NCBI RefSeq assembly: GCF_002939705.1
Contig: NZ_MDCB01000002.1
Span: 248,001-312,000, forward strand
DNA from: Xanthomonas albilineans
Lineage (GTDB): Bacteria > Pseudomonadota > Gammaproteobacteria > Xanthomonadales > Xanthomonadaceae
DNA length: 64,000 nucleotides
Reading direction: 5' to 3'
A model generated the notes under the pieces. That model ran no database searches, had not been told where the DNA came from, and saw only the letters and a program-made list of their open reading frames with translations. Both the position numbers and the translations under genes were made by a program. Each line of letters starts with the position of its first letter. Positions within the stretch are counted from its first letter, which is position 1. This document shows, piece after piece, positions 28,855-36,882 of the stretch.

Positions 28855-30114
28855 TCAGCCAGTGTGGCGTTGCAGCCAGGCGATGGCGCCGCGACCGGCG
28901 CGTACTCCGCTGGCGAAGCAGGCGGTTAGCAGGTAGCCCCCGGTTGGGGCTTCCCAGTCGAGCATTTCGCCCGCGCAGAAGGTGCCTGGGAGGGTGTACA
29001 GCATCAGTTGTGGGTCCAGCGCTTCCAGGCGCACGCCGCCGGCGCTGCTGATCGCCTCGGCCAGCGGCCGCGGCCGCAACAGGGTCAGCGGCAGGCGCTT
29101 GAGTGTGGCGGCGGCCTGGGCCGGATCCTGACCAGCCTGTTTGCCCAGCACTTCGAACAGCAGAGCGGTCTTGACCCCATCGATTCCCGCCTGCCTGCGC
29201 AGGTGTTCGCCGAAGCTGCGTCCACCGCGCGGCTTGCCCAGTTCGGCCTGTAGACGTTGCAGTGTGCGGCCTGGCGCCAGGTCCAGCCACACTGTTGTCG
29301 GGCCGTAGGTGGCGATTGCCTCGCGCAGGTGCGCCGACAGCGCGTAGATCAGGCTGCCTTCGATGCCTGAGTCGCTGACTACGCATTCGCCTTGTAGCGA
29401 CTGCGCACGGCCATCGGTGTCGTGCCAGTGTGCGATCACCGGCTTCAGCGGGGTGCCGGCATAGCGCCCGCGGAAATGCGCACTCCAGGCCACCTCGAAG
29501 CCACAGTTGGACGGTCGCAGTGGTGCCAGCTCCACCCCACGGGCACGTAGTGTGTCCTGCCAGGCGCCATCGGAACCGAGCTGTGGCCAGCTGCCGCCGC
29601 CCAGCGCCAACACGCAGGCATCGGCTTGGGCCAGGTATTCGCCAGCGGCGCTGGAAAAGCGCAGTGCACCATCCGCGTGCCAGCCCAGCCAGTGGTGTTG
29701 TACGTGGAAGCGTACCCCCGCGTCCTTCAGTCGGCGCACCCATCCGCGCAGCAGCGGTGCTGCTTTGCGGTCCAGGGGGAACACTCGCCCGGAACTGCCG
29801 ACATAGGTCTCCACGCCCTGCGCTTGCGCCCAGGCGCGCAGCGCCTGCGCATCGAAATCGGCCAGCCAGTCGCCGACTGCGGTGGCGCGCTCGCGGTAGC
29901 GCGAGACGAAGTCTGCGAACGGATCGGAATGCGTGAGGTTGAGTCCACCCTTGCCAGCGATCAGGAACTTGCGCCCGACCGAGCCCTTGGCTTCGTACAG
30001 ATCGACCTCGGCGCCGGCCGCGCACGCGGTTTCGGCGGCGATCAGCCCGGCCGGGCCGCCACCGACGATGGCGATGCGGCCGTGCACGCGGGCGACGAGC
30101 TTATCGGTGGACAT
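28855..30114 (-). CDS. BaiN/HI0933-type FAD-dependent flavoprotein (TIGR03862-like)
   Basis: The 419-residue protein has the FAD-binding motif IAIVGGGPAGLIAAE at residues ~14-28, the family hallmark GRKFLIAGKGGLNLTHSD near 48-65, and the terminal FAD motif AGEMLDWEAPTGGYLLTACF. Family members are soluble NAD(P)/FAD oxidoreductases of unclear substrate; BaiN proteins act in gut bile-acid metabolism, which need not apply here. It is followed, after 13 bases, by the FKBP lipoprotein transcript in the order flavoprotein <- FKBP, so both may be read from one leftward transcript. Confidence 0.85.
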   Translation of the reverse strand: MSTDKLVARVHGRIAIVGGGPAGLIAAETACAAGAEVDLYEAKGSVGRKFLIAGKGGLNLTHSDPFADFVSRYRERATAVGDWLADFDAQALRAWAQAQGVETYVGSSGRVFPLDRKAAPLLRGWVRRLKDAGVRFHVQHHWLGWHADGALRFSSAAGEYLAQADACVLALGGGSWPQLGSDGAWQDTLRARGVELAPLRPSNCGFEVAWSAHFRGRYAGTPLKPVIAHWHDTDGRAQSLQGECVVSDSGIEGSLIYALSAHLREAIATYGPTTVWLDLAPGRTLQRLQAELGKPRGGRSFGEHLRRQAGIDGVKTALLFEVLGKQAGQDPAQAAATLKRLPLTLLRPRPLAEAISSAGGVRLEALDPQLMLYTLPGTFCAGEMLDWEAPTGGYLLTACFASGVRAGRGAIAWLQRHTG

Positions 30115-30127
30115 CGTTGCGACTGGC

Positions 30128-30571
30128 TCAACGTGGCGTGACGTCGAGCAGTTCGACCTCGAACACCAGCGAGGCCCCAGGCGGGATCACGCCACCGGCG
30201 CCGTTGTCGCCATAGCCGTACTCCGGTGGCAGCAGTAATCGGCGCTTACCGCCCACGCGCATCCCGGCCACGCCTTCGTCCCAGCCACGGATCACCTGGC
30301 CACCGCCGAGTAGGAAGGAAAAGGGTTGGCCATGGTCGGCGGAGGCGTCGAATTTCACGCCTTGCTTGTCCTTGGCGTTTTCGTCGTACAGCCAGCCGGT
30401 GTAATGCACGGTCACGCGATTGCCGGGGTGTGCCTCGGCACCGTTGCCGACGCGCTCGTCGAGTGCCTGGAAGCTGGCGATCCGGCCGCCAGGCGGCGGG
30501 CCTGGCGGGGTGCAGCCGCCCAACAGCCAGACTGGCAACGACAGGCTCAACAACAGCAGGACACGGCGCAT
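30128..30571 (-). CDS. FKBP-type peptidyl-prolyl cis-trans isomerase lipoprotein
   Basis: From ATG 30571 the 147-residue protein has a lipoprotein signal (MRRVLLLLSLSLPVWLLGGC, lipobox LLGGC with Cys20), a short Pro/Gly linker and a single FKBP domain (RVTVHYTGWLYDE, GGGQVIRGWDEGVAGM, IPPGASLVFEVELLDV). It should assist folding of periplasmic proteins while tethered to a membrane. Asp at residue 21 is absent (Thr), so outer-membrane sorting is expected. A start three codons upstream (30580) is equally possible. It may be cotranscribed with the flavoprotein gene downstream. Confidence 0.9.
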   Translation of the reverse strand: MRRVLLLLSLSLPVWLLGGCTPPGPPPGGRIASFQALDERVGNGAEAHPGNRVTVHYTGWLYDENAKDKQGVKFDASADHGQPFSFLLGGGQVIRGWDEGVAGMRVGGKRRLLLPPEYGYGDNGAGGVIPPGASLVFEVELLDVTPR

Positions 30572-30625
30572 GGGCAACATCGACGGCGGACAGGGCGTGC
30601 AAGGGTAGCGCATCGCCGCAGCGGC

Positions 30626-30631
30626 TATCAT
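30626..30631 (+). promoter_or_regulatory. -10 hexamer 6 nt before the DUF6164 start
   Basis: TATCAT ends 6 bases before ATG 30638, which places the expected transcription start at the A of the start codon. No Shine-Dalgarno sequence fits in the gap, so a leaderless mRNA is likely. No convincing -35 is seen. Confidence 0.45.
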
Positions 30632-30637
30632 CGGCGC

Positions 30638-31003
30638 ATGGCCAAACGATTGCTCAACCTGCGCGACGTACCCGAGGACGAACGCACCGAGGTGTGTGCG
30701 TTGCTCGATGCCGCCTGCATCGACTATTACCAAACCCGAGCCGGCACGTTTGGCATCTCTGCTGGCGGCATCTGGCTGCGCGAGGATGCCGAGCAAGCGC
30801 GTGCCAAAGCGCTATTGGCCGAATACCAGACACAGCGCGGCGCGCGTGCTCGCGCCGAGCGCGCGGCGGCGTTGCGCGATGGCAGCGCCGAGACGTTCGT
30901 CAGTTTGCTGCGGCGGCGTCCACTGTTCGTGCTGGGCACCTTGCTGGGCATGCTGCTGGTTGCTTCGCTGGTGCTGTTGCCGTTCGTGCTGCTGCGCGGC
31001 TAG
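30638..31003 (+). CDS. DUF6164 family membrane protein
   Basis: The 121-residue protein begins MAKRLLNLRDVPEDERTEVC and has a soluble domain with YYQTRAGTFGISAGGIWLRE, the signature region of DUF6164, followed by a C-terminal transmembrane helix (LFVLGTLLGMLLVASLVLLP). Function is unknown; the fold recalls small DUF2007-like signal-transducing domains. It diverges from the FKBP gene by 66 bases and is followed 29 bases later by the rhodanese gene. Confidence 0.75.
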   Translation: MAKRLLNLRDVPEDERTEVCALLDAACIDYYQTRAGTFGISAGGIWLREDAEQARAKALLAEYQTQRGARARAERAAALRDGSAETFVSLLRRRPLFVLGTLLGMLLVASLVLLPFVLLRG

Positions 31004-31020
31004 AGGCGCAGGTGCGAGGC

Positions 31021-31026
31021 TAAGAT
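31021..31026 (+). promoter_or_regulatory. -10 hexamer 6 nt before the rhodanese start
   Basis: TAAGAT ends 6 bases before ATG 31033. As with the upstream gene this spacing would start transcription at the initiator codon, giving a leaderless transcript. Confidence 0.4.
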
Positions 31027-31032
31027 ACGCAG

Positions 31033-31767
31033 ATGATCGCCAATACCGCTGCCTATCACTTCGTCGCTATCGCCGATCCGGATGCGTTTGCCACGCAATT
31101 GCACGCATCGGCTGAACGGGTCGGATTGCGCGGCACCATTCTGGTGGCGGGCGAGGGCATCAATTTATTCCTGGCTGGGGCGACGCTGGCCATCGACACC
31201 TTTTACGCGCAGTTGCGCGCCGATCCGCGCTTTGCCGATTTACGGGTCAAGACCAGTGTCAGTGTGCAGCAACCGTTCGCACGGCTGAAAGCCAAGGTTA
31301 AACCGGAAATCATCAGTTTCCGTCGCGACGCCGCCTCGCCACTGGATGGCGCGCGCGCGCCGACGGTGGCGCCGGTCACGTTGCAGCGTTGGCTGCGCCA
31401 GGGTCACGACGACACCGGTCGGCGCGTGGTGCTCTTGGACACGCGTAATGCGCAGGAAGTGGAGCACGGCACCTTTGCCGGCGCGCTGACCTTGCCGATC
31501 GTCAAGTTCACCGAGCTGCCCGAGGCGCTGGCACCGTATCGCACGGCCCTGGCCGACGCGACCGTGGTCAGCTTCTGCACCGGCGGGATTCGCTGCGAGA
31601 AGGCGGTACTTTGGATGCGCGCCGATGGCATGGAGAATGTACTGCAACTGGATGGCGGCATTCTCGGTTACTTCGAGGAAGTGGGGGGAGAGGGGTACGA
31701 CGGTCGCTGTTTCGTCTTCGACGATCGCGTGGCGCTGGATCCGCACCTGCAGCCATTGGTGCCGTAG
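31033..31767 (+). CDS. Rhodanese-like sulfurtransferase (TrhO/YceA-type)
   Basis: The 244-residue protein has the N-terminal acylphosphatase-like domain of TrhO/YceA proteins (RGTILVAGEGINLFLAGATL, residues ~36-55) and a rhodanese domain with the catalytic Cys in SFCTGGIRCEKA near residue 180. TrhO enzymes hydroxylate U34 of certain tRNAs. E. coli TrhO is about 350 residues; this one lacks the Cys-rich C-terminal extension, so it belongs to the short subgroup and the exact substrate is uncertain. It converges with an SDR gene with only 13 bases between stops. Confidence 0.85.
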   Translation: MIANTAAYHFVAIADPDAFATQLHASAERVGLRGTILVAGEGINLFLAGATLAIDTFYAQLRADPRFADLRVKTSVSVQQPFARLKAKVKPEIISFRRDAASPLDGARAPTVAPVTLQRWLRQGHDDTGRRVVLLDTRNAQEVEHGTFAGALTLPIVKFTELPEALAPYRTALADATVVSFCTGGIRCEKAVLWMRADGMENVLQLDGGILGYFEEVGGEGYDGRCFVFDDRVALDPHLQPLVP

Positions 31768-31780
31768 ATACCTGTTGCGT

Positions 31781-32587
31781 TCAGGCGTACTGCATCTTCC
31801 GGGTCATGCCGCCGTCCACCACGATGTCCTGACCGGTGACGAAGCCTGCCTGTTCCGAGAGTAGATACACCGCCAGTGCGCCGATGTCCTGCGGTGTGCC
31901 CACGCGGCCGGCAGGGTGTTGGGTGTGATCCTGCCGCGACAGTATTGGCTTACGTCGCGTGCTCGGCTTGCGCCATGCGTCGGTGGCGATCCAGCCTGGG
32001 CTGATGCAGTTGACCCGCACCGCAGGTCCAGCACTGATTGCCAGCGCATGGGTGAAGGCTACCAGCCCGCCCTTGGCTGCGGCGTAGGCTTCGCTGTCCG
32101 CTTCCGACTGATGGGCGCGGGTAGAGGCGATGTTGACGATCGCCGCGCCGCTACGGCTGGCCTTCAGGGCCGGCAGCGCGTGTTTGCAGCACAGGAACGC
32201 GCCGCCCAGGTTCGTGGCCAGGCGCCGGTGCCACTCGCGCAACGATAGGCGTTCCAGCGGCCCTGTGTATGGATCGGCGATACCAGCATTGTTGACAAGG
32301 CCGTCGATGTGTCCGAATCGCGCCAGCGCGGTGTCGATGAAACGGCGCACGCTCGCCTCGGCGGTCACATCCAGGCGTCGGAATAGCACGCGGTCGTTTG
32401 CACCCAATTCGGCCAGACAGGCACGCCCGGCTTCGGTATCGAGATCGCCGAGCGCGACATAGCCGCCGGCATCCAGCACCGCATGCGCCACACCGCGGCC
32501 GATACCTTGTGCACCGCCGCTGATCAGGACCACACGATCGCGCAACGGCGGCAGGGAAACGCTAGAGGACGGCGGGAGAAGGGGCAT
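31781..32587 (-). CDS. SDR family NAD(P)-dependent oxidoreductase
   Basis: This classical short-chain dehydrogenase of 268 residues has the cofactor motif ISGGAQGIGRGVA near residue 22, NNAGIADP, the catalytic Ser of NIASTRAH, and Tyr-x3-Lys in YAAAKGG, and ends with the usual VVDGGMT segment. Substrate cannot be inferred. A Pro/Ser-rich lead of about 14 residues precedes the Rossmann core. The ATG at 32587 is chosen; 32614 is an alternative. Its upstream region is the 490-base gap 32588-33078. Confidence 0.88.
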   Translation of the reverse strand: MPLLPPSSSVSLPPLRDRVVLISGGAQGIGRGVAHAVLDAGGYVALGDLDTEAGRACLAELGANDRVLFRRLDVTAEASVRRFIDTALARFGHIDGLVNNAGIADPYTGPLERLSLREWHRRLATNLGGAFLCCKHALPALKASRSGAAIVNIASTRAHQSEADSEAYAAAKGGLVAFTHALAISAGPAVRVNCISPGWIATDAWRKPSTRRKPILSRQDHTQHPAGRVGTPQDIGALAVYLLSEQAGFVTGQDIVVDGGMTRKMQYA

Positions 32588-33078
32588 GGTGGCACTCGGG
32601 CAGGGTGGGGGCACAGCGTGGCGGTGATGCCGTGTGGCCGGCGTCGCCGTGACGGCTGATGACCGATAGCGATGCCAGCGTACATCCGCGTTCGGCTTGT
32701 TGTCGCTGTAATGCAGCGTGCATTGGGTAATTTGTCGGTAATCGGCGTTGACTCGCTATTGCCGTGACGAGTGGTTGTTGATTGCCAACAGCTACGACGA
32801 CATCGCACCGTTATGCTCGTTTTAGCCCGGCGCCGATATAGGGAGCGAGGGCGCCGTTGCAGCCTGAATTCGTTAGGTGTTTGCGCAAGTGCCTGCGGAG
32901 GAAGCGAGTGCCGGTCCGGCTGTAGGGTCTGTTGTGTCGATGTGTATCACAGGATCGAAGCCTCTTCACGGAGAGTTGATTTTGTCGGGTGTGTCATCTG
33001 CCTGCACCGTGTTTCACTACGGTTACCGGTCGCAGTGATGCGGCTTCGGTCAACGAAGTTCTAATAGGTGATGACGAC
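32588..33078. other. 491-base intergenic region, content unresolved
   Basis: This is the longest gene-free stretch. It lies between the divergent SDR gene and a small orphan gene and is lower in GC than its neighbours. I see short dyads (for example ACCGT...ACGGT at about 33006-33023) but no tRNA, recognised riboswitch, terminator or credible ORF. It could hold promoters for both sides or a small RNA. Confidence 0.35.
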
Positions 33079-33264
33079 ATGAGCGAACAACATCCTGCGC
33101 CTTCTGTGCACGATTGTGGACTGGAAGCTGCCTTGCAGCAGATGTCGATCTATCTGGAGCGTTTGCGCAGTCATGTTTCAGATGACCGTGGCATGAACAC
33201 CACCACGCCGCGCGTGAGTCACGTGTTCGTCAGCGAATCGGACCTGCGTCTTCTGCAGGGGTGA
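33079..33264 (+). CDS. Small soluble protein of unknown function
   Basis: The ATG at 33079, with AGGTGAT about 8 bases upstream, opens a 61-residue acidic protein (MSEQHPAPSVHDCGLEAALQ ... VSESDLRLLQG). No membrane helix, Cys cluster or known motif is present. The start is credible because of the ribosome site and the codon use; the family is unrecognised. Confidence 0.5.
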   Translation: MSEQHPAPSVHDCGLEAALQQMSIYLERLRSHVSDDRGMNTTTPRVSHVFVSESDLRLLQG

Positions 33265-33422
33265 GGCGGATGGTGTCGGTGTTGCAGCGTGGCATTAACT
33301 AACGCTGCGTTGCGTCCATACTTGGTTCATCTCCAGCCCTGAGGCAGAGGCCTGTGCCAGGCAAGTGCTATCGCACAGCTACCCTCGATACAGCGGCCTT
33401 TGCCGTCGTTCGCGACGGCCAT

Positions 33423-34766
33423 TCACCCTGTGATGTCATCGCTGTCATCGTCCCGCAGCTTGTGCAATAGCAACTTGTCCACGCGTGCGCCGTCCAGATC
33501 CACGATCTCGATCCGCCAGCCGGCCCAGTCGAAGAACTCGCCGGTATGCGGGATGCGTCCGAAGTAGTAGATGCACAAGCCGGCCAGGGTGTTGTAGTCG
33601 CTTTCCTCGGCGCTGGGTAACTCCGCGCCGCCCAGCAATTCACGCAGATCCTCGATTGCCAGCGAACCGTCGATCAGCAGCGAGCCATCGCTACGTGTCA
33701 CTACCAATGCATCCTCGTCGGCGTTGTCCACCGATTGCAGGCGTCCGACCACGGCGCCCATCAGGTCGCTGACCGTGACCAGTCCCTGGATCTCGCCGTA
33801 CTCGTCCACCACCAGCGCCATCGACTGCTGTTCCTCGCGGAAAATCTCCAGCAGCTTCATCGCATGAGTGGATTCGGACACGAACAGCGTGTCGCGCAGG
33901 CTTTGGAACAACTGCTCGCCGCCGCTCCCCATGCGCGTCACCAGCGATTTCACTTCCAGCACGCCAGCGATGTCCTGATCGTTGCCGCGGTACACGGGGT
34001 AGCGCGAGAATGCATGTTCGTGCATCACCTGTAGGTTGCGTTGCGGCTCGGCGTTGGCATCGAGCCAGGCGATGCGATTGCGCGGGGTCATCAGGCTGTC
34101 GGCGGTGCGGTCGCCCAGGCGCATGACCCGGTTCATCATGTTGCGCTCGTGCGCGTCAATCACGCCGGCCTCGTGGCTCTCGGCGACCAGTATGCGAATT
34201 TCTTCTTCGGTCACCGATGCCGATTCTTCCTTGCCCAGACCGAGCAGGCGCAGCACCAGTCGGGTCGAGCGCGACAGCAGCCAAACGCCTGGGGCGGCGA
34301 TCCGCGCCAGCCAACCCATCGGGATCGCGACGATGCTGGCGATGGTTTCCGAACGGGTCAGCGCCACGCGTTTTGGTACCAGTTCGCCGAAGATCAATGT
34401 CAGGAAGGTGATCAGTACGATCGCCAGGGTTTTGCCGATCATTGCCGAATACGGCTGCGGGTGGCCGATCAGGGTGAAGTTCGCGGCTAGCGCCGGGAAC
34501 AGCACCTGCAGCCGCGTGGCGATCGCCGTGCCGATGGCTTCGCCGCCGAATACGCCGGTGAGGATGCCGATGGCGGTGATGCCGATCTGCACCGTGGAGA
34601 GGAAGTGTTCGGGATTCTCGGCCAGCGCCAGTGCCTTGGCCGCGCGGGAGCTGGACTGCGCCATCTGCTTCAGCCGGCTCTTGCGCGAGGTCATCAGCGA
34701 CATCTCCGACATCGCGAAGAAGCCGTTCAGCAGCACTAGAGCGGCCACGATCAACAGTTCAAGCAT
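33423..34766 (-). CDS. CNNM/CorC-type hemolysin family transporter protein
   Basis: The 447-residue membrane protein has an N-terminal CNNM domain of four hydrophobic segments (MLELLIVAALVLLNGFFAMS; VQIGITAIGILTGVFGG; further helices to ~190), then a pair of CBS domains (residues ~215-335; MTPRNRIAWLD, FVSESTHAMKLLEIF) and a CorC/HlyC transporter-associated domain (DGSLLIDGSLAIEDLRELLG) at ~355-440. Such proteins are linked to Mg2+/Co2+ efflux. The name hemolysin is historical. The frame is open for 48 further codons upstream but the membrane helix starts at Met 34766. Confidence 0.9.
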   Translation of the reverse strand: MLELLIVAALVLLNGFFAMSEMSLMTSRKSRLKQMAQSSSRAAKALALAENPEHFLSTVQIGITAIGILTGVFGGEAIGTAIATRLQVLFPALAANFTLIGHPQPYSAMIGKTLAIVLITFLTLIFGELVPKRVALTRSETIASIVAIPMGWLARIAAPGVWLLSRSTRLVLRLLGLGKEESASVTEEEIRILVAESHEAGVIDAHERNMMNRVMRLGDRTADSLMTPRNRIAWLDANAEPQRNLQVMHEHAFSRYPVYRGNDQDIAGVLEVKSLVTRMGSGGEQLFQSLRDTLFVSESTHAMKLLEIFREEQQSMALVVDEYGEIQGLVTVSDLMGAVVGRLQSVDNADEDALVVTRSDGSLLIDGSLAIEDLRELLGGAELPSAEESDYNTLAGLCIYYFGRIPHTGEFFDWAGWRIEIVDLDGARVDKLLLHKLRDDDSDDITG

Positions 34767-34969
34767 GCGCGCGCTCCCTGGCGGCAAGGGAAGCGGGGAC
34801 AGGTGCGCCAGGGTGGCGCAGGGGAGGGGAATGAGTGGCGTCGTCCATAGCATGCACCCGGCGAAGGGTGCTGCGACATGGTAACAAACCATCGCGACAG
34901 CTGTGTCCACTTGGAGGCCCCGCCTGCTGGATTGCGATGCTCGGCGAGTGTAGGCAATGAATTGCCCAG

Positions 34970-35130
34970 TGATACGCCCAGGGTTCCGTGGACACTCATG
35001 ACCCTCGTTGCGCGTAGCGCCGCTCGAACTCTACAGGCGACAGGTCGCCATTTGAACCATGGCGGCGTTTGGGGTTGTAGAACATCTCCATATAGTCGAA
35101 CACCTCGGCGCGTCTTGTGACCGCCCTCGC
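34970..35130 (-). mobile_element. IS3-family remnant: transposase C-terminus plus terminal repeat
   Basis: Leftwards from 35130, 44 codons read like the end of an IS3-family OrfB integrase (VFDYMEMFYNPKRRHGSN, then LSPVEFERRYAQRGS, stop at 34996-34998). Immediately beyond the stop, 34970-34995 reads TGATACGCCCAGGGTTCCGT and then GGACAC, with the TGAT...GTGGACAC layout of IS3-group terminal repeats. The rest of the element, including the DDE active site, is missing. The truncated edge lies in the ssrA promoter region. The remaining gap 34767-34969 shows no other feature. Confidence 0.8.
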
Positions 35131-35143
35131 CAATCCTTACACT
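35115..35143 (+). promoter_or_regulatory. Probable ssrA promoter
   Basis: TTGTGA (35115-35120) and TACACT (35138-35143) are separated by exactly 17 bases, a good sigma-70 arrangement. Transcription would begin near 35150, giving a pre-tmRNA with about 22 nt of 5' leader for RNase P removal. The -35 element lies inside the IS3 remnant. Confidence 0.6.
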
Positions 35144-35171
35144 ATCGTAGTCAGCGTTTGACGTTGTCCCC

Positions 35172-35523
35172 GGGGGTGCACTGGTTTCGACGGGGGTTGC
35201 AAAATCGCTTGGCGCATGCCGAGGGGGCAGCTTTCCTCGTAAATCCAGCCGCAAACTTATAGTTGCCAACGACGACAACTACGCTCTGGCCGCTTAAGGC
35301 CTAGCCCCGAAATCGCTTGTGTCCGTGCTCGCGACGTAGGGTCATTATCACGGAATCGTCGGTGGTGGCTGCCTGTCAGCCACTGGCTAAATCAAGCAGG
35401 CTGGTCCCGGGATGCGCTTCGCACATCGTGCTGTTCCGGGGCGAGATGCAACGATGAGCTAAGCATGTAGTGCCGGGGATGGAGTGCCTTCGGACGGCGG
35501 TTCGATTCCGCCCACCTCCACCA
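35172..35523 (+). ncRNA. ssrA: Transfer-messenger RNA (tmRNA)
   Basis: The 352-nt gene rescues ribosomes stalled on broken mRNAs. The ends pair as a tRNA-like acceptor stem (GGGGGTG at 35172-35178 with CACCTCC at 35513-35519), CCA is encoded at 35521-35523, the 5' D-arm-like sequence GCACTGGTTTCGACGGGG and the T arm GGTTCGATTCC are present. The resume codon GCC at 35265 opens a tag ORF encoding ANDDNYALAA and stopping at TAA 35295-35297; with the tRNA-borne alanine the appended tag is AANDDNYALAA. Its partner gene smpB lies just downstream on the other strand. Confidence 0.96.
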
Positions 35524-35532
35524 TTCACCCAG

Positions 35533-35561
35533 AACCCAACTGTTCTCCGTTGGGTTTTTTT
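35533..35561 (+). terminator. Rho-independent terminator of ssrA
   Basis: AACCCAAC (35533-35540) and GTTGGGTT (35549-35556) form a perfect 8-bp stem with an 8-nt loop, followed by a run of T to 35561. It lies 10 bases after the tmRNA 3' end. Confidence 0.88.
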
Positions 35562-35592
35562 CTGCCCGCAAGGCGATGTCCGGGTCCAGGCA

Positions 35593-36096
35593 TCACGCGT
35601 TCTTGTTGTGCCGGCGCATGATCCGCTGTTTGTCGCGGGCCCAGTCGCGGTCTTTGGCTGCGTTGCGCTTGTCGTGGTCCTGTTTACCCTTGGCGAGTGC
35701 GATCTCCAGCTTGATCTTGTTCTTGCTCCAATACATCGCCGTGGGGACCAGGGTGTAGCCGTCGCGTTCGACGCGACCGATCAGCTTGTCGATCTCGTTC
35801 CGGTGCAATAGCAGTTTGCGCGTGCGTCGGTCGTCGGCGACCACATGGGTGGAGGCCTGGATCAACGGCGTGATCTGCGCGCCGAACAGGAACAGTTCAC
35901 CTTGACGGACGAAAGCGTAGCTCTCGCCGATGTTGGCGCGGCCAGCGCGGATCGACTTGACCTCCCAGCCCTGTAGGGCCAGCCCGGCTTCGTAGCGATC
36001 CTCCAGATGGTACTCGTGGCGCGCGCGCTTGTTCAGGGCGATGGTCTTGTTGGCCGTCGGGCCGTTTGCTTTATCCTTGCCAGGTTTCTTGCTCAT
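35593..36096 (-). CDS. smpB: SsrA-binding protein SmpB
   Basis: The 167-residue protein binds the tRNA-like domain of tmRNA and delivers it to stalled ribosomes. It has the SmpB core ([49 protein letters not shown]) and the basic C-terminal tail ending [20 protein letters not shown]. The ATG at 36096 begins [12 protein letters not shown]; the longer frame upstream overlaps ratA. It is convergent with ssrA and divergent from ratA. Confidence 0.96.
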   Translation of the reverse strand: MSKKPGKDKANGPTANKTIALNKRARHEYHLEDRYEAGLALQGWEVKSIRAGRANIGESYAFVRQGELFLFGAQITPLIQASTHVVADDRRTRKLLLHRNEIDKLIGRVERDGYTLVPTAMYWSKNKIKLEIALAKGKQDHDKRNAAKDRDWARDKQRIMRRHNKNA

Positions 36097-36157
36097 CTTG
36101 CTATTGTCTCCGATTCGGGGCTTCCCGAATCGTCTTGGTCTGATTTCCTCGTATCGA

Positions 36158-36589
36158 ATGCCTATCATCCGCCGCAGCGCTCTGGTCGAACACCCCGCAA
36201 CGCGCATGTTCGATCTGGTCAACGACGTCGCCGCTTATCCGCGCCGGTTTGCCTGGTGCGATGCGGCCCACATCCTGGAGCAGAGCGACCAGTCCCTGGT
36301 GGCGCGGCTGGATCTGGGCTTGGGATCGTTCCGTACATGGTTCACCACCGAGAATCGGTTGCAGCGTCCCCAACGCATCGAGATGCTGCTGCGTGACGGC
36401 CCATTCAAACGGATGCAAGGCCAGTGGGAGTTTCAGGGGTTCAACGAGCGCGCCAGCAAGGTCAGTTTGATGTTGGACTTCGAGCCTGCCTCGCGGTTGT
36501 TGGGGCCGGCGCTGGCGCTGGGTTTCCAGAGCCTGGCCGATCGCATGGTCAACGACTTCGTTCGTGTCGCCGACCAGGAACGGGAGTAG
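36158..36589 (+). CDS. ratA: RatA/Coq10 family (START-like) protein
   Basis: The 143-residue protein ([20 protein letters not shown] ... [10 protein letters not shown]) is a polyketide-cyclase/START-fold member of the RatA-COQ10 family. E. coli RatA has been described as inhibiting 70S ribosome association, whereas mitochondrial Coq10 binds ubiquinone; which applies here is unknown. The smpB-ratA-rnfH arrangement is conserved widely in proteobacteria. Its stop is 5 bases before the rnfH start. Confidence 0.9.
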   Translation: MPIIRRSALVEHPATRMFDLVNDVAAYPRRFAWCDAAHILEQSDQSLVARLDLGLGSFRTWFTTENRLQRPQRIEMLLRDGPFKRMQGQWEFQGFNERASKVSLMLDFEPASRLLGPALALGFQSLADRMVNDFVRVADQERE

Positions 36590-36594
36590 CTTGC

Positions 36595-36849
36595 TTGCAG
36601 ATCGAGGTGGTGCTGGCTTGGCCGGAGCGATTCGTGTCGCGGACGCTGCAATTGCACGATGGTGCGACGGTCGCCGATGCGTTGGCGTCGGCTGCGTTGG
36701 CCGAAGCGACACCGGGCATGCCCTGTGCGATCTACGGTGAGATCGCCGCGCCGAACCGGGTGTTGCAGGACGGCGATCGTGTGGAACTGCTCAGGCCGCT
36801 GTTGGTCGATCCGAAGGATGCCCGTCGGCGACGTGCCAAGCCGGGTTGA
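36595..36849 (+). CDS. rnfH: RnfH family ubiquitin-fold protein
   Basis: A TTG start at 36595, preceded by CGGGAG within the ratA end, gives an 84-residue beta-grasp protein (LQIEVVLAWPERFVSRTLQL, then CAIYGEIAAPNRVLQDGDRV and LLRPLLVDPKDARRRRA) typical of RnfH. There is no ATG near the N-terminus in this frame, which is why TTG is proposed. Function is unsettled; it is almost always paired with ratA, and the 5-base spacing implies one transcript. Confidence 0.85.
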   Translation: MQIEVVLAWPERFVSRTLQLHDGATVADALASAALAEATPGMPCAIYGEIAAPNRVLQDGDRVELLRPLLVDPKDARRRRAKPG

Positions 36850-36882
36850 AACCTTGTTATGTTGCCAATAGCGGCGATGGGC

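Noticed and set aside
32588-33078. Possible riboswitch ahead of the 61-aa gene
   Set aside because: Only 5-bp dyads were found; no conserved core of a known class could be recognised by eye.
34903-34993. TGTCCAC...GTGGACA as the two ends of a 91-bp mini-element
   Set aside because: Only 7 bases match as an inverted pair; the right-hand sequence is better explained as part of the IS3 terminal repeat at 34970-34995.
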